64,000 nucleotides of DNA from assembly GCF_028598805.1 (NCBI RefSeq), contig NZ_JAQRFI010000001.1, positions 124,001 through 188,000 on the forward strand. The letters run 5' to 3'. The notes under the pieces are model-generated. The model saw nothing but the letters and a program-made list of their open reading frames with translations, did not search any database and was not told the DNA's origin. Shown piece after piece: positions 50,085 through 59,902 of this stretch. Position numbers and translations under genes: made by a program. Positions within the stretch are counted from its first letter, which is position 1. Every line of letters begins with the position of its first letter. The DNA comes from Xenorhabdus yunnanensis (lineage in GTDB: Bacteria > Pseudomonadota > Gammaproteobacteria > Enterobacterales > Enterobacteriaceae).

Positions 50085-51014
50085 CTATTTATCCTGTTTG
50101 CTTTTCTTGCTTTCGCCGATTAATTCAGCAATACCACCAATGGCTCCCATCAAATTGCTGGCTTCCAGTGGCATCATAATAACTTTACTGTTATTTGAGG
50201 CACCAATGTTGGTGAGGGCATCAGTATATTTTTGGGCAATAAAGTAGTTAATTGCCTGCATATCGCCATCAGCAATAGCGTCAGAAACCATTTTAGTTGC
50301 ACGAGCTTCTGCTTCTGCCGCCCGTTCACGGGCTTCCGCTTGCAGGAAGGCTGACTGCCGCTCACCCTCTGCTTTCAGGATTTGTGACTGTTTTTCCCCT
50401 TCGGCTTTCAGAATCGCTGCCTGGCGGATACCTTCTGCCTCAAGAATATCTGCACGTTTAGTACGCTCTGCTTTCATCTGAGCGTTCATTGCGGAGATCA
50501 ATTCTTTAGGTGGACGCACATCGCGGATCTCAATACGCGTGATTTTTACCCCCCACGGGTTAGTAGCTTCGTCGACGATTGTCAGTAGTCGGCTGTTGAT
50601 GGAATCACGCTGGGACAGCATTTCGTCCAGTTCCATCGAACCCAGTACGGTACGGAAGTTAGTCATTGTCAGATTAATGATGGACAGTTCCAGATTACTG
50701 ACTTCATAGGCTGCGCGTACTGGATCGACAACCTGAATAAAGCAGACCGCGTCAATAGTTACATTAGCGTTATCGCGAGAAATGACTTCCTGTGATGGGA
50801 TATCCAAAACCTGTTCCATCATATTGATTTTGCGGCCGACACGATCAATAAACGGCATGATGATATGTAGGCCGGGCGTCAATGTACGGGTATAGCGCCC
50901 AAAGCGCTCAACAGTCCATTGATAACCTTGTGGAATGGTTTTTACACAGGTAAAGACGATAACAACAGCAATAATGATTAAAATCGGTACAGCACCAAAA
51001 GAGAGTAAATCCAT
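50085..51014 (-). CDS. qmcA: SPFH/stomatin-like protein QmcA (YbbK)
   Basis: A 309-residue membrane-anchored protein. One N-terminal membrane segment (about 7-26) is followed by the SPFH domain ([24 protein letters not shown], then [20 protein letters not shown]) and a long coiled coil rich in repeats of ILKAEGE (about 200-230). Homologues form large cage-like oligomers in the membrane; QmcA has been linked to protease regulation in E. coli. It forms an operon with ybbJ, beside cueR, as in E. coli. Confidence 0.96.
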   Translation of the reverse strand: MDLLSFGAVPILIIIAVVIVFTCVKTIPQGYQWTVERFGRYTRTLTPGLHIIMPFIDRVGRKINMMEQVLDIPSQEVISRDNANVTIDAVCFIQVVDPVRAAYEVSNLELSIINLTMTNFRTVLGSMELDEMLSQRDSINSRLLTIVDEATNPWGVKITRIEIRDVRPPKELISAMNAQMKAERTKRADILEAEGIRQAAILKAEGEKQSQILKAEGERQSAFLQAEARERAAEAEARATKMVSDAIADGDMQAINYFIAQKYTDALTNIGASNNSKVIMMPLEASNLMGAIGGIAELIGESKKSKQDK

Positions 51015-51061
51015 AAAAATTTCCTTATCTGTTAATTATGGAATATATAAGTTTTGTTTGC

Positions 51062-51940
51062 CTAATAGAGTAAAGAGTATACATGACGACGGTATTTAGA
51101 TGCCAGTACATCTCCAGTACCCAGTGTAGAAAAAATATCCATCATCGTCTTTTTCACTGCACCATCGGCAGCAGCAAGATCTTTCTTCAAAAAACTAAAC
51201 AACAATTCGAGGGCTTCTTCATTACGGCCAACTTTGTGTAATTCGGACGCCAATTGTACGGCTAATTCTGCATTTTCTGGTTGAGCTACTAACTCTTGTT
51301 GCAGTTGTCGAATCTCAGGTGAATCTGCGGCCTGTTTCTGAGACTTAATATGTTCAAATAACTCATGATAACGTTCATCTTGTTGTTCTAATGGGACGGT
51401 ATCCAGTATTTTTTGGGCGTCTTCAAGATGATTGAGTGAAAGATTTACTTCGACCAACAATAACGTAATCTCAATATCTTGCGGATTTTCTTTGTGGACT
51501 TCTTTCAGTAAAGATAACGCCTCCAGACTCTTGCCTTCTTCAAGCAACTCGTTCACTTGTTCTAATGGTGACTTTTCTTCTTGTACCAGAAGAGTGGAGA
51601 AAATTTTTCTGATAGCGTCATCAGTTTGGATGCCTTCAAAACCTTGAACAGGGCGGGCTTCTTTTACAAACAGCACAGTAGGCAAGCCACGTACACCAAA
51701 TTGTGCGGCGAGATAGGGAAGTTCGCCACAATTGACTTTTGCCAGAGTAAATTGCCCTTCATATTCATGGGCTATTTTGTCAAGAGTTGCTTCTAATTCA
51801 TGGCAATGTAGATCCTGTGGTGACCAGAAATAGAATACAACGAGTTGGTTGAGTGAGTGCTGTACAACTTGAGCAACATTCGATTCATCAATATTAATGA
51901 TATGAGCAGTATTATTGTTTATATTCACTGTGGGTTCCAT
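51062..51940 (-). CDS. cnoX: Chaperedoxin CnoX (YbbN)
   Basis: A 292-residue protein with an N-terminal thioredoxin-like domain (about 18-125) and C-terminal tetratricopeptide-like repeats (about 130-290). In E. coli it binds unfolding proteins during oxidative (chlorine) stress and hands them to GroEL. The usual CXXC is replaced: only the second cysteine remains ([12 protein letters not shown]), as in E. coli YbbN (SQHC), so it is not a normal oxidoreductase. The start at 51940 ([10 protein letters not shown]) fits the family; the frame is open 69 bases further upstream. Confidence 0.93.
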   Translation of the reverse strand: MEPTVNINNNTAHIINIDESNVAQVVQHSLNQLVVFYFWSPQDLHCHELEATLDKIAHEYEGQFTLAKVNCGELPYLAAQFGVRGLPTVLFVKEARPVQGFEGIQTDDAIRKIFSTLLVQEEKSPLEQVNELLEEGKSLEALSLLKEVHKENPQDIEITLLLVEVNLSLNHLEDAQKILDTVPLEQQDERYHELFEHIKSQKQAADSPEIRQLQQELVAQPENAELAVQLASELHKVGRNEEALELLFSFLKKDLAAADGAVKKTMMDIFSTLGTGDVLASKYRRHVYSLLY

Positions 51941-52021
51941 GGACGTTTCTCTCTGGTTCGTTGCTAGGCGATGGTATGTATAAATAAGACCCGTTCGTAC
52001 GTTTTTCAATGCTTCTTAGCT

Positions 52022-52792
52022 TTACCAACGTACTATTTTATCGAGCCATTTTTCCGGGAGTATACGACGCATTATTTTTACGGTGTAAGTTATCAATGTA
52101 ACAGAATAACGTAATTTAGGATTGGGACTTTCCAAAGCGTGAATCAGTTTCGAAACCACATCTTCAGGCATAAGTGTGAAACGGCGGGCAAGGCTTGGGT
52201 TTTCGACCGGATGATCCTGCTGCGTTTGATTCACATTCTCCGTAAAACGGGTATTGATTGGTCCCGGTTCTATCAGGCTGACTTTAATGCCTGTTTTTGC
52301 TAGTTCTCCCCGCAAAGCATCTGACCATGCTTCGAGGGCATATTTACTGGCTGCGTATGCACCACGGCCAGGTGTTGAGAGTAATCCCATAACAGAGCTG
52401 GTTTGGACAATTCGTCCCGCACCATAAGCCCGTATGGCTGGCAGCAATAAGCAGGTAAGTTGATGAGTGCCAAAGAAATTAGTGGAAAACTGTTTTTCCA
52501 TCTGCTCACGCGAAACGGTTTCTAATGGGCCATAAACAGCGAATCCACTATTATTGAATAGCCCGAACAGACGACTGTTGGTTAATTCGATTACTGTTTT
52601 GGCTGCACGCTCTACACTTTCTTTATCATCTAAGTCCAATTCAATCGGCTCGAACCCCAACTCTTGCATATGAGCTAAATCAGCGGGTTTACGGCAAGCT
52701 GCGAGTACGCGGTAACCACGTTGATGAAGTGTTTTGGCCGCTGCTAAGCCGATTCCACTAGAACATCCTGTAATAAGAATTGTTTTTTGCAT
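52022..52792 (-). CDS. ybbO: Short-chain dehydrogenase/reductase YbbO
   Basis: A 256-residue SDR oxidoreductase. The NAD(P)-binding motif TGCSSGIG lies near the start, NNSG near residue 86, and the catalytic YXXXK is in GAYAASKYALEAWSDAL. E. coli YbbO is reported as an NADP-dependent aldehyde reductase; the physiological substrate here is unknown. I use the ATG at 52792 (MQKTILITGCSSGIG); another ATG in frame at 52816 adds eight residues. Confidence 0.92.
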   Translation of the reverse strand: MQKTILITGCSSGIGLAAAKTLHQRGYRVLAACRKPADLAHMQELGFEPIELDLDDKESVERAAKTVIELTNSRLFGLFNNSGFAVYGPLETVSREQMEKQFSTNFFGTHQLTCLLLPAIRAYGAGRIVQTSSVMGLLSTPGRGAYAASKYALEAWSDALRGELAKTGIKVSLIEPGPINTRFTENVNQTQQDHPVENPSLARRFTLMPEDVVSKLIHALESPNPKLRYSVTLITYTVKIMRRILPEKWLDKIVRW

Positions 52793-52855
52793 AACTTTAC
52801 CTGTTGTTTGCATCAATTTATGGAAATAAATGATTTACTATTAGGAATGATTTAC

Positions 52856-53491
52856 TTAAGGATAGTTGATGCATGCCGACAATTTGTTGGACATCCAATC
52901 AGCAATAAAAGATTGTGCAGATTGATTAGGATGCAGTCCGTCGTCTTGTATCCATTCTGGTTTAGTAGCAACGTGCTCCATAAAAAATGGTAGTAGAGGA
53001 AGTTGATTGCGTTCAGCAAGTGCAGGATAAATTTTTGCAAAGGATTCAGTATAACGTTTTCCGTAATTAGGGGAAATTCGGATTTGCATTAACAACGGTT
53101 GTGCGTTGGCCTGTTTGATCAAAGTAATACTCTGTTGCAAATCTTGTTCTATCTTTTGAATGGGAAAACCACGCAGTCCATCATTCGCGCCAAGTTCTAT
53201 CAGAACCCATTTGGGATTGTGCTGCTTCAATAATTCAGGCAAACGTTCGAGCCCCTGCGATGCGGTATTGCCACTAATACTGCCGTTAACGATGACAGTT
53301 TTTTTACCAGCTTGTTGCCATTGTTTTGCCATTAGTGCAGGCCACGACTGCTCAACCGGCAAACGGTATCCGGCACTGAGGCTATCTCCCAATATCAGCA
53401 AAGTATCCGCAGCAGTTGCTCTGGCACTGCATAGCACTAACAATAAAAGGAAAAATACATGGCTGTAGAAAGTATTCTTGAAGTTCATCAT
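52856..53491 (-). CDS. tesA: Periplasmic acyl-CoA thioesterase I / lysophospholipase L1 TesA
   Basis: A 211-residue SGNH hydrolase, also called protease I. The signal peptide (about 27 residues) is followed by mature ADTLLILGDSLSAGY with catalytic Ser37 (mature Ser10); the Gly and Asn oxyanion residues are in NGSISGN and GANDGLRG, and the Asp-His pair is in DDGLHPN. The start at 53491 gives a normal signal peptide. Its first 33 bases overlap the beginning of divergent ybbA, so the two genes share coding DNA on opposite strands. Genetic linkage to YbbAP is conserved in enterobacteria. Confidence 0.95.
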   Translation of the reverse strand: MMNFKNTFYSHVFFLLLLVLCSARATAADTLLILGDSLSAGYRLPVEQSWPALMAKQWQQAGKKTVIVNGSISGNTASQGLERLPELLKQHNPKWVLIELGANDGLRGFPIQKIEQDLQQSITLIKQANAQPLLMQIRISPNYGKRYTESFAKIYPALAERNQLPLLPFFMEHVATKPEWIQDDGLHPNQSAQSFIADWMSNKLSACINYP

Positions 53492-54145
53492 CTCACTAAA
53501 CATGTAGGCCAAGGGGAACAGGTAATTAATATATTGCAGGGTATTGAGTTGGTTGTCGAGCCAGCACAGACAATTGCATTAATTGGCGAATCAGGTTCAG
53601 GGAAGTCAACACTTCTGGGGATTATTGCTGGATTGGATGATGGCAACAGGGGAGAAGTCCACCTGTTGGGACAGAATATCAGCCGCATGAATGAAGAGCA
53701 ACGGGCGAAGTTAAGGGCAGAAAATGTGGGTTTTGTTTTCCAATCGTTTATGTTGATTCCAACCCTGAACGCGCTGGAGAATGTTCAACTTCCGGCGTTG
53801 TTGCGCGGCGAACCGGAACACCAAAGTCGTGAACAGGCTATTGAGTTACTCGAACAGTTGGGATTGGGAAAGCGGCTGAAACATATGCCAGCTCAACTTT
53901 CGGGTGGTGAACAGCAGCGGGTGGCTTTGGTTCGGGCGTTCTGTACCCGCCCCAAAATTTTGTTTGCTGATGAACCAACAGGCAACCTTGATCGCCAGAC
54001 AGGTGATCGCATTGCTGATTTATTATTTTCTCTCAATCAGGATTACGCGACTACTTTGATTGTGGTCACCCATGACAGCCAACTTGCTGCCCGTTGTCAG
54101 CGTCGTTTACGTCTGATGGATGGAAAATTACGGGAGGAAGCATGA
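53459..54145 (+). CDS. ybbA: ABC transporter ATP-binding protein YbbA
   Basis: A 228-residue ATPase of the MacB/LolD class: Walker [10 protein letters not shown] (about 41-49), Q-loop [18 protein letters not shown], signature LSGGEQQR and Walker [13 protein letters not shown]. It pairs with the permease YbbP; the ybbA stop overlaps the ybbP start (ATGA). YbbAP type VII transporters act mechanically and are thought to move hydrophobic compounds into the periplasm for TesA. The 5' end overlaps tesA on the other strand. Confidence 0.95.
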   Translation: MAVESILEVHHLTKHVGQGEQVINILQGIELVVEPAQTIALIGESGSGKSTLLGIIAGLDDGNRGEVHLLGQNISRMNEEQRAKLRAENVGFVFQSFMLIPTLNALENVQLPALLRGEPEHQSREQAIELLEQLGLGKRLKHMPAQLSGGEQQRVALVRAFCTRPKILFADEPTGNLDRQTGDRIADLLFSLNQDYATTLIVVTHDSQLAARCQRRLRLMDGKLREEA

Positions 54146-56574
54146 TCTGGCGCTGGTTTTGGCGTGAATGGCGAACACCATCTCTTCTGATTGTTTGGTT
54201 ATCCCTGACATTGGCGGTAGCCTGCGTGCTGGCATTAGGGCGTATCAGTGATCGCATTGATCAGAGTGTGCATTATCAAAGCCGTGATTTTTTGGCGGGT
54301 GATTTTGTCTTAAAGGCTGCGTATCCGATTGATGAAACTTGGTTGAGCAGGGCACAAGAGCTGGGATTGACACTGAGTCGCCAAATTTCATTTTCGACCA
54401 TGACATATGCGGGAGATATTTCACAACTGGCTCAGGTAAAAGCCGCAGATGAACGTTATCCTCTATATGGAGAACTGGAAACCAATCCGCGTGGGTTAAA
54501 GCCAGAGAAGGGTTCTGTGTTGGTGGCTCCGAGATTACTGACACTGTTGGGAATTAAGGTTGGGGATAATCTTGACGTGGGAGATGCCACGTTGAAAATT
54601 AGCGGCGAATTGCTGCAAGAGCCTGATAGCGGTTTCAGTCCCTTCCAGATTTCTCCCCGAATTTTAATCAATATTGATGATGTTCAGGCAACAGGAGCGA
54701 TTCAACCCGGCAGTCGGTTGACTTACCGTTATATGTTTGCGGGTTCTTCTGCCGCCACTCAGTCATTCCAGCAATTTGTTGAACCACAACTAAAAGCGGA
54801 TCAACGCTGGCTGACATTGAAACAGGATAATGGCGTAATGGCGCAATCCATTGAACGCGCCCAGCAATTTTTACTGTTATCAGCTTTGTTGACATTGCTG
54901 CTTGCTGTAGCTGCGATGGCAGTTTCCATGACTCATTATTGCCGTAGTCGGCATAACCTGATCGCCATCTTGAAAACACTGGGGGCAGGACGTTGGGCTT
55001 TGCGCCAATGGCTCATTGGACAATGGTTGGTAATATTGCTTGCTGCCATAGCGGTAGGCTCTACTTTAGGCTTGGTTTTTGAATCGGTATTGATTCGAGT
55101 TTTGGCTGAGATGTTACCTAAGATGTTGCCAGCGGCAGGAATGTGGCCGTGGGTATGGGCGATTGGAACCCTATTTGGTATTGCAATATTGGTGGGCATT
55201 CGCCCGTATCGCCAACTCATGGCTACCCAGCCTTCACGAGTATTGAGAAGTGATGTAACAGCGTCTATCTGGCCATTGCGTTATTATTTACCTGTGGTGG
55301 CGTTAATGATAATGGGGGGATTGGTATTATTGGCAGGCACTCAGCCTTTGTTATGGTCACTTTTGGCAGGAGTGCCGATTGTTGCGTTGTTTTTGGCGCT
55401 ATTGGGATGGGTGGGATTATGGTTGCTGCGCCGTGTGACATTCCGCCAGTTAAGCCTGCGTCTGGCGGTCAATCGGTTGTTGTGTCGACCATTTCAGACC
55501 ATGACCCAATTAGCGGCATTTTCCCTGTCATTTATGTTGCTGGCTTTACTTATTATGGCAAGGGGCGATTTATTGAGTCGGTGGCAGCAGCAATTGCCGC
55601 CGGATAGCCCGAACTATTTCCTGATTAACATGACTCAACCGCAAATTGCTCAAGTTAGCGATTTACTGTCCAAATATCAGGTGAAGCCTACCGATTTTTA
55701 TCCTGTAGTGTTGGCGCGGTTGACGCAAGTGAATGGACAATCTGCGATTGAATGGGCGGCTAAAAAACATCCTAATAGTACGACCGTGAGTCGTGAACTA
55801 AACTTAACATGGAAAACAGAATTACCGCCTTTTAATACTCTGAGTGCAGGGACATGGCCTCCCAAGCCGAACGAAGTTTCCATAGAGCAAGGCGTTGCAG
55901 AACGATTGAAAATCAAGTTAGGAGATAAGCTTACATTCACAGGTGATACCCGAACGTTTCACACCACAGTAAGCAGTATTCGCAAGGTGGATTGGGAAAG
56001 TATAAATCCAAACTTTATTTTCATCTTTGCTAAAGAAACGTTGGAAAATCAGCCCAGAATGTGGCTGACCAGCTTTCATTATGAAGGCAATGGACGGCTG
56101 TTAACAGAAATTAACCGTCATTTCCCGACCATTGGCATACTGGATATTGGTTCGATAATCAAGCAAGTACAAAGCATTTTGCAGCAAGTTAGCAAGGCAT
56201 TGGAAATTATGGTTGTTCTGGTGATGATTTGTGGCGGATTGCTTTTATTGGCACAAATTCAGGTCGGGATGAATCAACGACAACTTGAATTGGTGGTATA
56301 CCGTACATTGGGAGCGAGCAAAAAACTTTTGCGTCGTACATTATGGAGTGAATTTGCTCTGCTTGGTTTTATGGCTGGTTTGGCGGCGGTATTTGGTGCA
56401 GAAATCGCACTTTGGTTGTTGCAGACTCAGGTCTTTGATTTCCCGTGGCAACCACAATGGCTGATGTGGCTTCTGCTTCCTATCATCAGTAGCTTGCTGC
56501 TTTCAGTATGTGGTGGTTGGTTGGGCGTTAGGCTATTGCGGAAACAAGGACAATATCGGCGTTTGCCTGAATAA
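54142..56574 (+). CDS. ybbP: ABC transporter permease YbbP (FtsX/MacB family)
   Basis: An 810-residue inner-membrane protein with about ten helices arranged as two FtsX-like domains (about 250-375 and 690-795) separated by further helices near 380-490, plus two large periplasmic domains. The start [16 protein letters not shown] at 54142 follows GGGAGGAAGC and aligns with E. coli YbbP (804 residues). It overlaps ybbA by 4 bases. With YbbA it forms a mechanotransmission-type transporter, functionally tied to TesA. Confidence 0.93.
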   Translation: MIWRWFWREWRTPSLLIVWLSLTLAVACVLALGRISDRIDQSVHYQSRDFLAGDFVLKAAYPIDETWLSRAQELGLTLSRQISFSTMTYAGDISQLAQVKAADERYPLYGELETNPRGLKPEKGSVLVAPRLLTLLGIKVGDNLDVGDATLKISGELLQEPDSGFSPFQISPRILINIDDVQATGAIQPGSRLTYRYMFAGSSAATQSFQQFVEPQLKADQRWLTLKQDNGVMAQSIERAQQFLLLSALLTLLLAVAAMAVSMTHYCRSRHNLIAILKTLGAGRWALRQWLIGQWLVILLAAIAVGSTLGLVFESVLIRVLAEMLPKMLPAAGMWPWVWAIGTLFGIAILVGIRPYRQLMATQPSRVLRSDVTASIWPLRYYLPVVALMIMGGLVLLAGTQPLLWSLLAGVPIVALFLALLGWVGLWLLRRVTFRQLSLRLAVNRLLCRPFQTMTQLAAFSLSFMLLALLIMARGDLLSRWQQQLPPDSPNYFLINMTQPQIAQVSDLLSKYQVKPTDFYPVVLARLTQVNGQSAIEWAAKKHPNSTTVSRELNLTWKTELPPFNTLSAGTWPPKPNEVSIEQGVAERLKIKLGDKLTFTGDTRTFHTTVSSIRKVDWESINPNFIFIFAKETLENQPRMWLTSFHYEGNGRLLTEINRHFPTIGILDIGSIIKQVQSILQQVSKALEIMVVLVMICGGLLLLAQIQVGMNQRQLELVVYRTLGASKKLLRRTLWSEFALLGFMAGLAAVFGAEIALWLLQTQVFDFPWQPQWLMWLLLPIISSLLLSVCGGWLGVRLLRKQGQYRRLPE

Positions 56575-56611
56575 TATTCACTATATAGAATAAACCAACC
56601 AAGTTAAAAAT

Positions 56612-56640
56612 AAACCTCGTTAAAATAACGAGGTTTGTCA
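56612..56640. terminator. Two-way terminator between ybbP and the monooxygenase gene
   Basis: AAACCTCGTTA/TAACGAGGTTT is a perfect 11-bp stem with an AAA loop. On the minus strand it is followed by TTTATTTTTAA, a good T tract, so it mainly ends the leftward operon. Confidence 0.85.
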
Positions 56641-56659
56641 TTTGAAAGACTGGATATTA

Positions 56660-57715
56660 TCAGGCAAATTCCGCTCTTAATCTGGGTAGGATTTGATCCC
56701 CAAAAATTGTTAATCCTTTTATGTAATCGGGGAAAATCAACATCACACCATCCAAATCACAATTACGCATTAAATCTGTCAATTGTCTGTAGCAGGTATC
56801 CGGTGTACCAATGGCGGTATGGGTCATAAAGGCATTTTGCGAACGTTCTACCATCGCATTGTTTTTTCCATCCATATCGACCCCAAAACTGTGCATCATA
56901 TTTTTGACGGCTTCTACATCCAAACCTTGACGGTAGAATTGGGTGAGCGTTTCAGCATAGGCATCTGTTTCAGCGCAAATCACGGTACACATGCAGAATG
57001 TTTTGGTTGTTGTGTTGTACTCAGCGGCGATGCGTTTGGCGGTTAAACTGATATTTCGGGTTTCTGCCTCATCTTTACCGCCGATAAAACATACATCGGT
57101 ATGGCGTACACTGAAACGCAGCCCTTGCTCGGATTGACCAGCACAAACAAGATAAGGACGAGGAAGGGAAAGAGGTTTAGGTTCAGAAACGCACTGCTTC
57201 AAATGAAAGTAAGTGCCATCATGGTCTACCTGTTTTTCATGCCAAAGACGTTTAATCAACTGAGTCCATTCTTCAGTCATGGCATAGCGTTGGTCATGGT
57301 TCAGACTATCATCCCATTCACCCATTTGTTCAAATTCATCCCGAAATGAACCTGAAACAATATTCAGGCCGGCACGACCCTGACTAATGTGATCCAACGT
57401 AGCGATCATTTTGGCGGTAACCGCCGGATTATGCAGCCCGGCATGAACAGTAGCGATCAATTTTGCGCGGTGAGTCACTTCGGCAATGCCAGCCATCATC
57501 GTGACGGATTCGAGTGAGCAACCCCAATGATCGGTTTCACCACCAAACCCGCGCCATTTTCCCATGGACATAATGAAATCAAGGCCAATATGATCGGCCA
57601 AAATGGCAGCTTCACGGTTTTGTTTATAAGACGCATCCAGTGGCGGCGTGTTTTTGGAGATGATCCATCCACCTTTGGCGATGGGCAGAAATACGCCGAA
57701 CTCTTTCTTTGACAT
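56660..57715 (-). CDS. LLM class flavin-dependent monooxygenase, RutA-like
   Basis: A 351-residue luciferase-like TIM-barrel enzyme using reduced flavin. Residues such as GVFLPIAKGGWIIS, LDFIMSMGKWRGFGGETDHWG, SLESVTMMAGIAEVT, LDHISQGRAGLNIVSG and ICAGQSEQGLRFS-type text (here LVCAGQSEQGLRFS) closely follow the pyrimidine monooxygenase RutA, more than SsuD or SfnG. None of the other rut genes is nearby, so the substrate is probably a different small heterocycle, amide or sulfur compound. Start: ATG at 57715 with AAGGA 7 bases upstream (a GTG just before is also in frame). It is the last gene of a unit with an MFS carrier and an outer-membrane channel. A flavin reductase is not encoded here. 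Confidence 0.85.
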   Translation of the reverse strand: MSKKEFGVFLPIAKGGWIISKNTPPLDASYKQNREAAILADHIGLDFIMSMGKWRGFGGETDHWGCSLESVTMMAGIAEVTHRAKLIATVHAGLHNPAVTAKMIATLDHISQGRAGLNIVSGSFRDEFEQMGEWDDSLNHDQRYAMTEEWTQLIKRLWHEKQVDHDGTYFHLKQCVSEPKPLSLPRPYLVCAGQSEQGLRFSVRHTDVCFIGGKDEAETRNISLTAKRIAAEYNTTTKTFCMCTVICAETDAYAETLTQFYRQGLDVEAVKNMMHSFGVDMDGKNNAMVERSQNAFMTHTAIGTPDTCYRQLTDLMRNCDLDGVMLIFPDYIKGLTIFGDQILPRLRAEFA

Positions 57716-57757
57716 CACTATTTCCTTGTTTGTATGTTGTTTTAGTTCATTTTTATC

Positions 57758-59035
57758 CTATTCAGTAAATTGAGTATCTTTGATTGAGTGCTTTCCCATT
57801 TTCTGAGCAGGTGGTTTCATCATCAATGTTACGACAAGAACAACAAATACGGGGATAGCAATAATTAAGAATGCTGAAGTAAAACTGCCTGAATAATCCT
57901 TGATAGTACCAGCAAAAAAAGGAGCCAGGCACGCCAGTGTGGAAAACAGGTTCATGATTGAAAACAGTTCCAGATAAGGCTTGCGGCCAAAATAATTCGC
58001 CAGTAATACACTGGAAGCGAGGAAAGTCATGCCATATCCCATCCCGACAAACACCGTGAATGCAATCAAAAATGGCCATGAAGAGGCAATGCTCAGTGCA
58101 ATTAAACCAAGAATGATGATGGCCAGACTACCGATCAGTAATTTTTTCGGATCTACCCACTCTCCGACTGCACCACCTGCCAATCTGGAAAACGCATTGA
58201 TAAAGGCCATTGTGCTTAGTAACCCAGCGGCGATGGCTTCGCTGAAACCATTTTCAATAATATGGGCAACTGCAAAACTATTGACTGTAATACCACACCA
58301 TAAAAATGCGGTGTAAGTTGCGGCGATCACATAGAACTGCCATGTCCGCAGGGCTTGATGTGCCGTCCAACGTTGCTTGGTACGATAAATGCCGGGATTA
58401 TCCTGACTGTTATGTTTTTGGTTTACGGCCTTGGCATGGGCGACTTCCCGTTTTCCCTCCTGAAGAGTAATAACTGTCAGGATAACGACAATGGACAGGG
58501 CAATGGCGGAAATCATCCAATGCATTCGCCATGTTCCCCAAACACGGGTTGCCAGAAAATAGATCCACGGACCTACCACGCCTCCCAATCCCCCTATAGT
58601 GAAGTAGAAACCAAAAGCAAGGGATTGTTTCTCATATAGCCGTGAAATCACATAAGTACCCGGGACTGTCGCCAAAAAGGTAAAACCGATACCAATTAAA
58701 GACGCACCAATAAAATACGATGAAATAGTGTGTGTGTGATAAAGATTGTAGAAACCAGCCAGAAAAATCAGCAGACCGACGCACAGAGTGAAACGAACGC
58801 CAATTTTACGAATGAATACCGTTGGCAGGAAACTGGATAGCCCGCAAGTCAGGCCAAGCAGCGTGAAGCCTAAACCCGCATTTGTCCAACTCCAGCCCAG
58901 TTCATTAATCATACTGGGTAGGACAACACCCAATGACGTAAAGGTTGTTGCTGTGGATAAAAAATAGACCATGCCTAAAAGTATCAGCAAAAACCACTGA
59001 TAAGTACGCCCGAATTTGTCGTGTTGAATGGACAT
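57758..59035 (-). CDS. MFS transporter of the OFA/monocarboxylate-like group
   Basis: A 425-residue, 12-helix carrier. Two six-helix halves are separated by a hydrophilic loop near 200-225 (EVAHAKAVNQKHNSQDN). The texture GWSWTNAGLGFTLLGLTCGLSSFLP, IGGLGGVVGPWIY and GMGYGMTFLASSVLLANYFGR is that of organic-anion carriers such as the oxalate/formate antiporter family. Its place between the porin and the RutA-like monooxygenase suggests uptake of their shared substrate. The start ATG at 59035 follows GGGGT; an upstream in-frame ATG at 59074 is less likely. Confidence 0.82.
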   Translation of the reverse strand: MSIQHDKFGRTYQWFLLILLGMVYFLSTATTFTSLGVVLPSMINELGWSWTNAGLGFTLLGLTCGLSSFLPTVFIRKIGVRFTLCVGLLIFLAGFYNLYHTHTISSYFIGASLIGIGFTFLATVPGTYVISRLYEKQSLAFGFYFTIGGLGGVVGPWIYFLATRVWGTWRMHWMISAIALSIVVILTVITLQEGKREVAHAKAVNQKHNSQDNPGIYRTKQRWTAHQALRTWQFYVIAATYTAFLWCGITVNSFAVAHIIENGFSEAIAAGLLSTMAFINAFSRLAGGAVGEWVDPKKLLIGSLAIIILGLIALSIASSWPFLIAFTVFVGMGYGMTFLASSVLLANYFGRKPYLELFSIMNLFSTLACLAPFFAGTIKDYSGSFTSAFLIIAIPVFVVLVVTLMMKPPAQKMGKHSIKDTQFTE

Positions 59036-59089
59036 TGTGACCCCATCAAGGATATAAACCATTAAAAACGGCACTATTTTATGTGTTTA

Positions 59090-59902
59090 TTAGGAAAAGC
59101 TGTATCGAATAAACACCCCATAGTTAAATTGATTCGTACGAAAGTCAGATGTATCTTTTATTTTGTACTTATTTTTGACTGGATTTACGACAACACCTGC
59201 CCACAGATGACCAGCTTGATACCCTAATTTTTTCCCCAAGTCATAATGCAGCTCAGGTTTGAAATCGATCATTTCGGGGTTATCACCTAAACCCAGTGTA
59301 TAATCGAAAGTTCCTACAATGCGGAAATCCCCTAGTTGATTACTGAAAGGAATACCATAATCAATATGGATACGCTGATCATTCCAATTTCCCTTGGCAT
59401 TATTTTCAAAATAAAAAATAGTACGCAACCAACTGAACCCACTCACTTGCCAATCAAGACTGATACCGGGGAAATAGTCATATTTTACATTTTTGGTTTT
59501 AGCTATCCACTGAGCAAACAGCACATCTTTTAATGGGCCATAGGAAAGATCATAGCCTGTGATTTTACTGGCACTCAGTCTTGGTACGAACTTATAGTAA
59601 TAGGTACTTTTATCGCCTTTGTAATTATGTTGCAGAGAATTTTGCCAAATGCTGTAGACATACATATCACCAATCTTGTAATCACCAAAGGCTTCTACAA
59701 TGGGTGAAATGGTTTTTTGAGGATCAATCTTATTTTCGAATTGGAAGTAAAGGCTGGTATCGATGGACTGAAAATTGACAAAACTTTCTGCTTGCACAGG
59801 TATTGATAAAAGAAAATAAAGTGGAATAGCAGATAAACCCGCAGTTGTGGCTGTAATCGACCTCAAGGTGTTATTGATTTCCTGTTTCCTTAGCAATAGC
59901 AC
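59090..59902 (-). CDS. OmpK/Tsx-family nucleoside-type outer membrane channel
   Basis: A 270-residue beta-barrel precursor. Signal peptide with hydrophobic core TTAGLSAIPLYFLLSIPVQA; the mature protein alternates aromatic and polar residues and ends IRYSFS with the C-terminal phenylalanine-type OMP signature (here ...YSFS). It resembles the nucleoside-specific channel (Tsx/OmpK) superfamily, for example DMYVYSIWQNS and WAGVVVNPVKNKY. Start: GTG at 59902 with AAGGAG 8 bases upstream. It is first in the three-gene unit and likely lets the substrate cross the outer membrane. Phage receptor use is common in this family but unknown here. Confidence 0.82.
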   Translation of the reverse strand: MLLLRKQEINNTLRSITATTAGLSAIPLYFLLSIPVQAESFVNFQSIDTSLYFQFENKIDPQKTISPIVEAFGDYKIGDMYVYSIWQNSLQHNYKGDKSTYYYKFVPRLSASKITGYDLSYGPLKDVLFAQWIAKTKNVKYDYFPGISLDWQVSGFSWLRTIFYFENNAKGNWNDQRIHIDYGIPFSNQLGDFRIVGTFDYTLGLGDNPEMIDFKPELHYDLGKKLGYQAGHLWAGVVVNPVKNKYKIKDTSDFRTNQFNYGVFIRYSFS

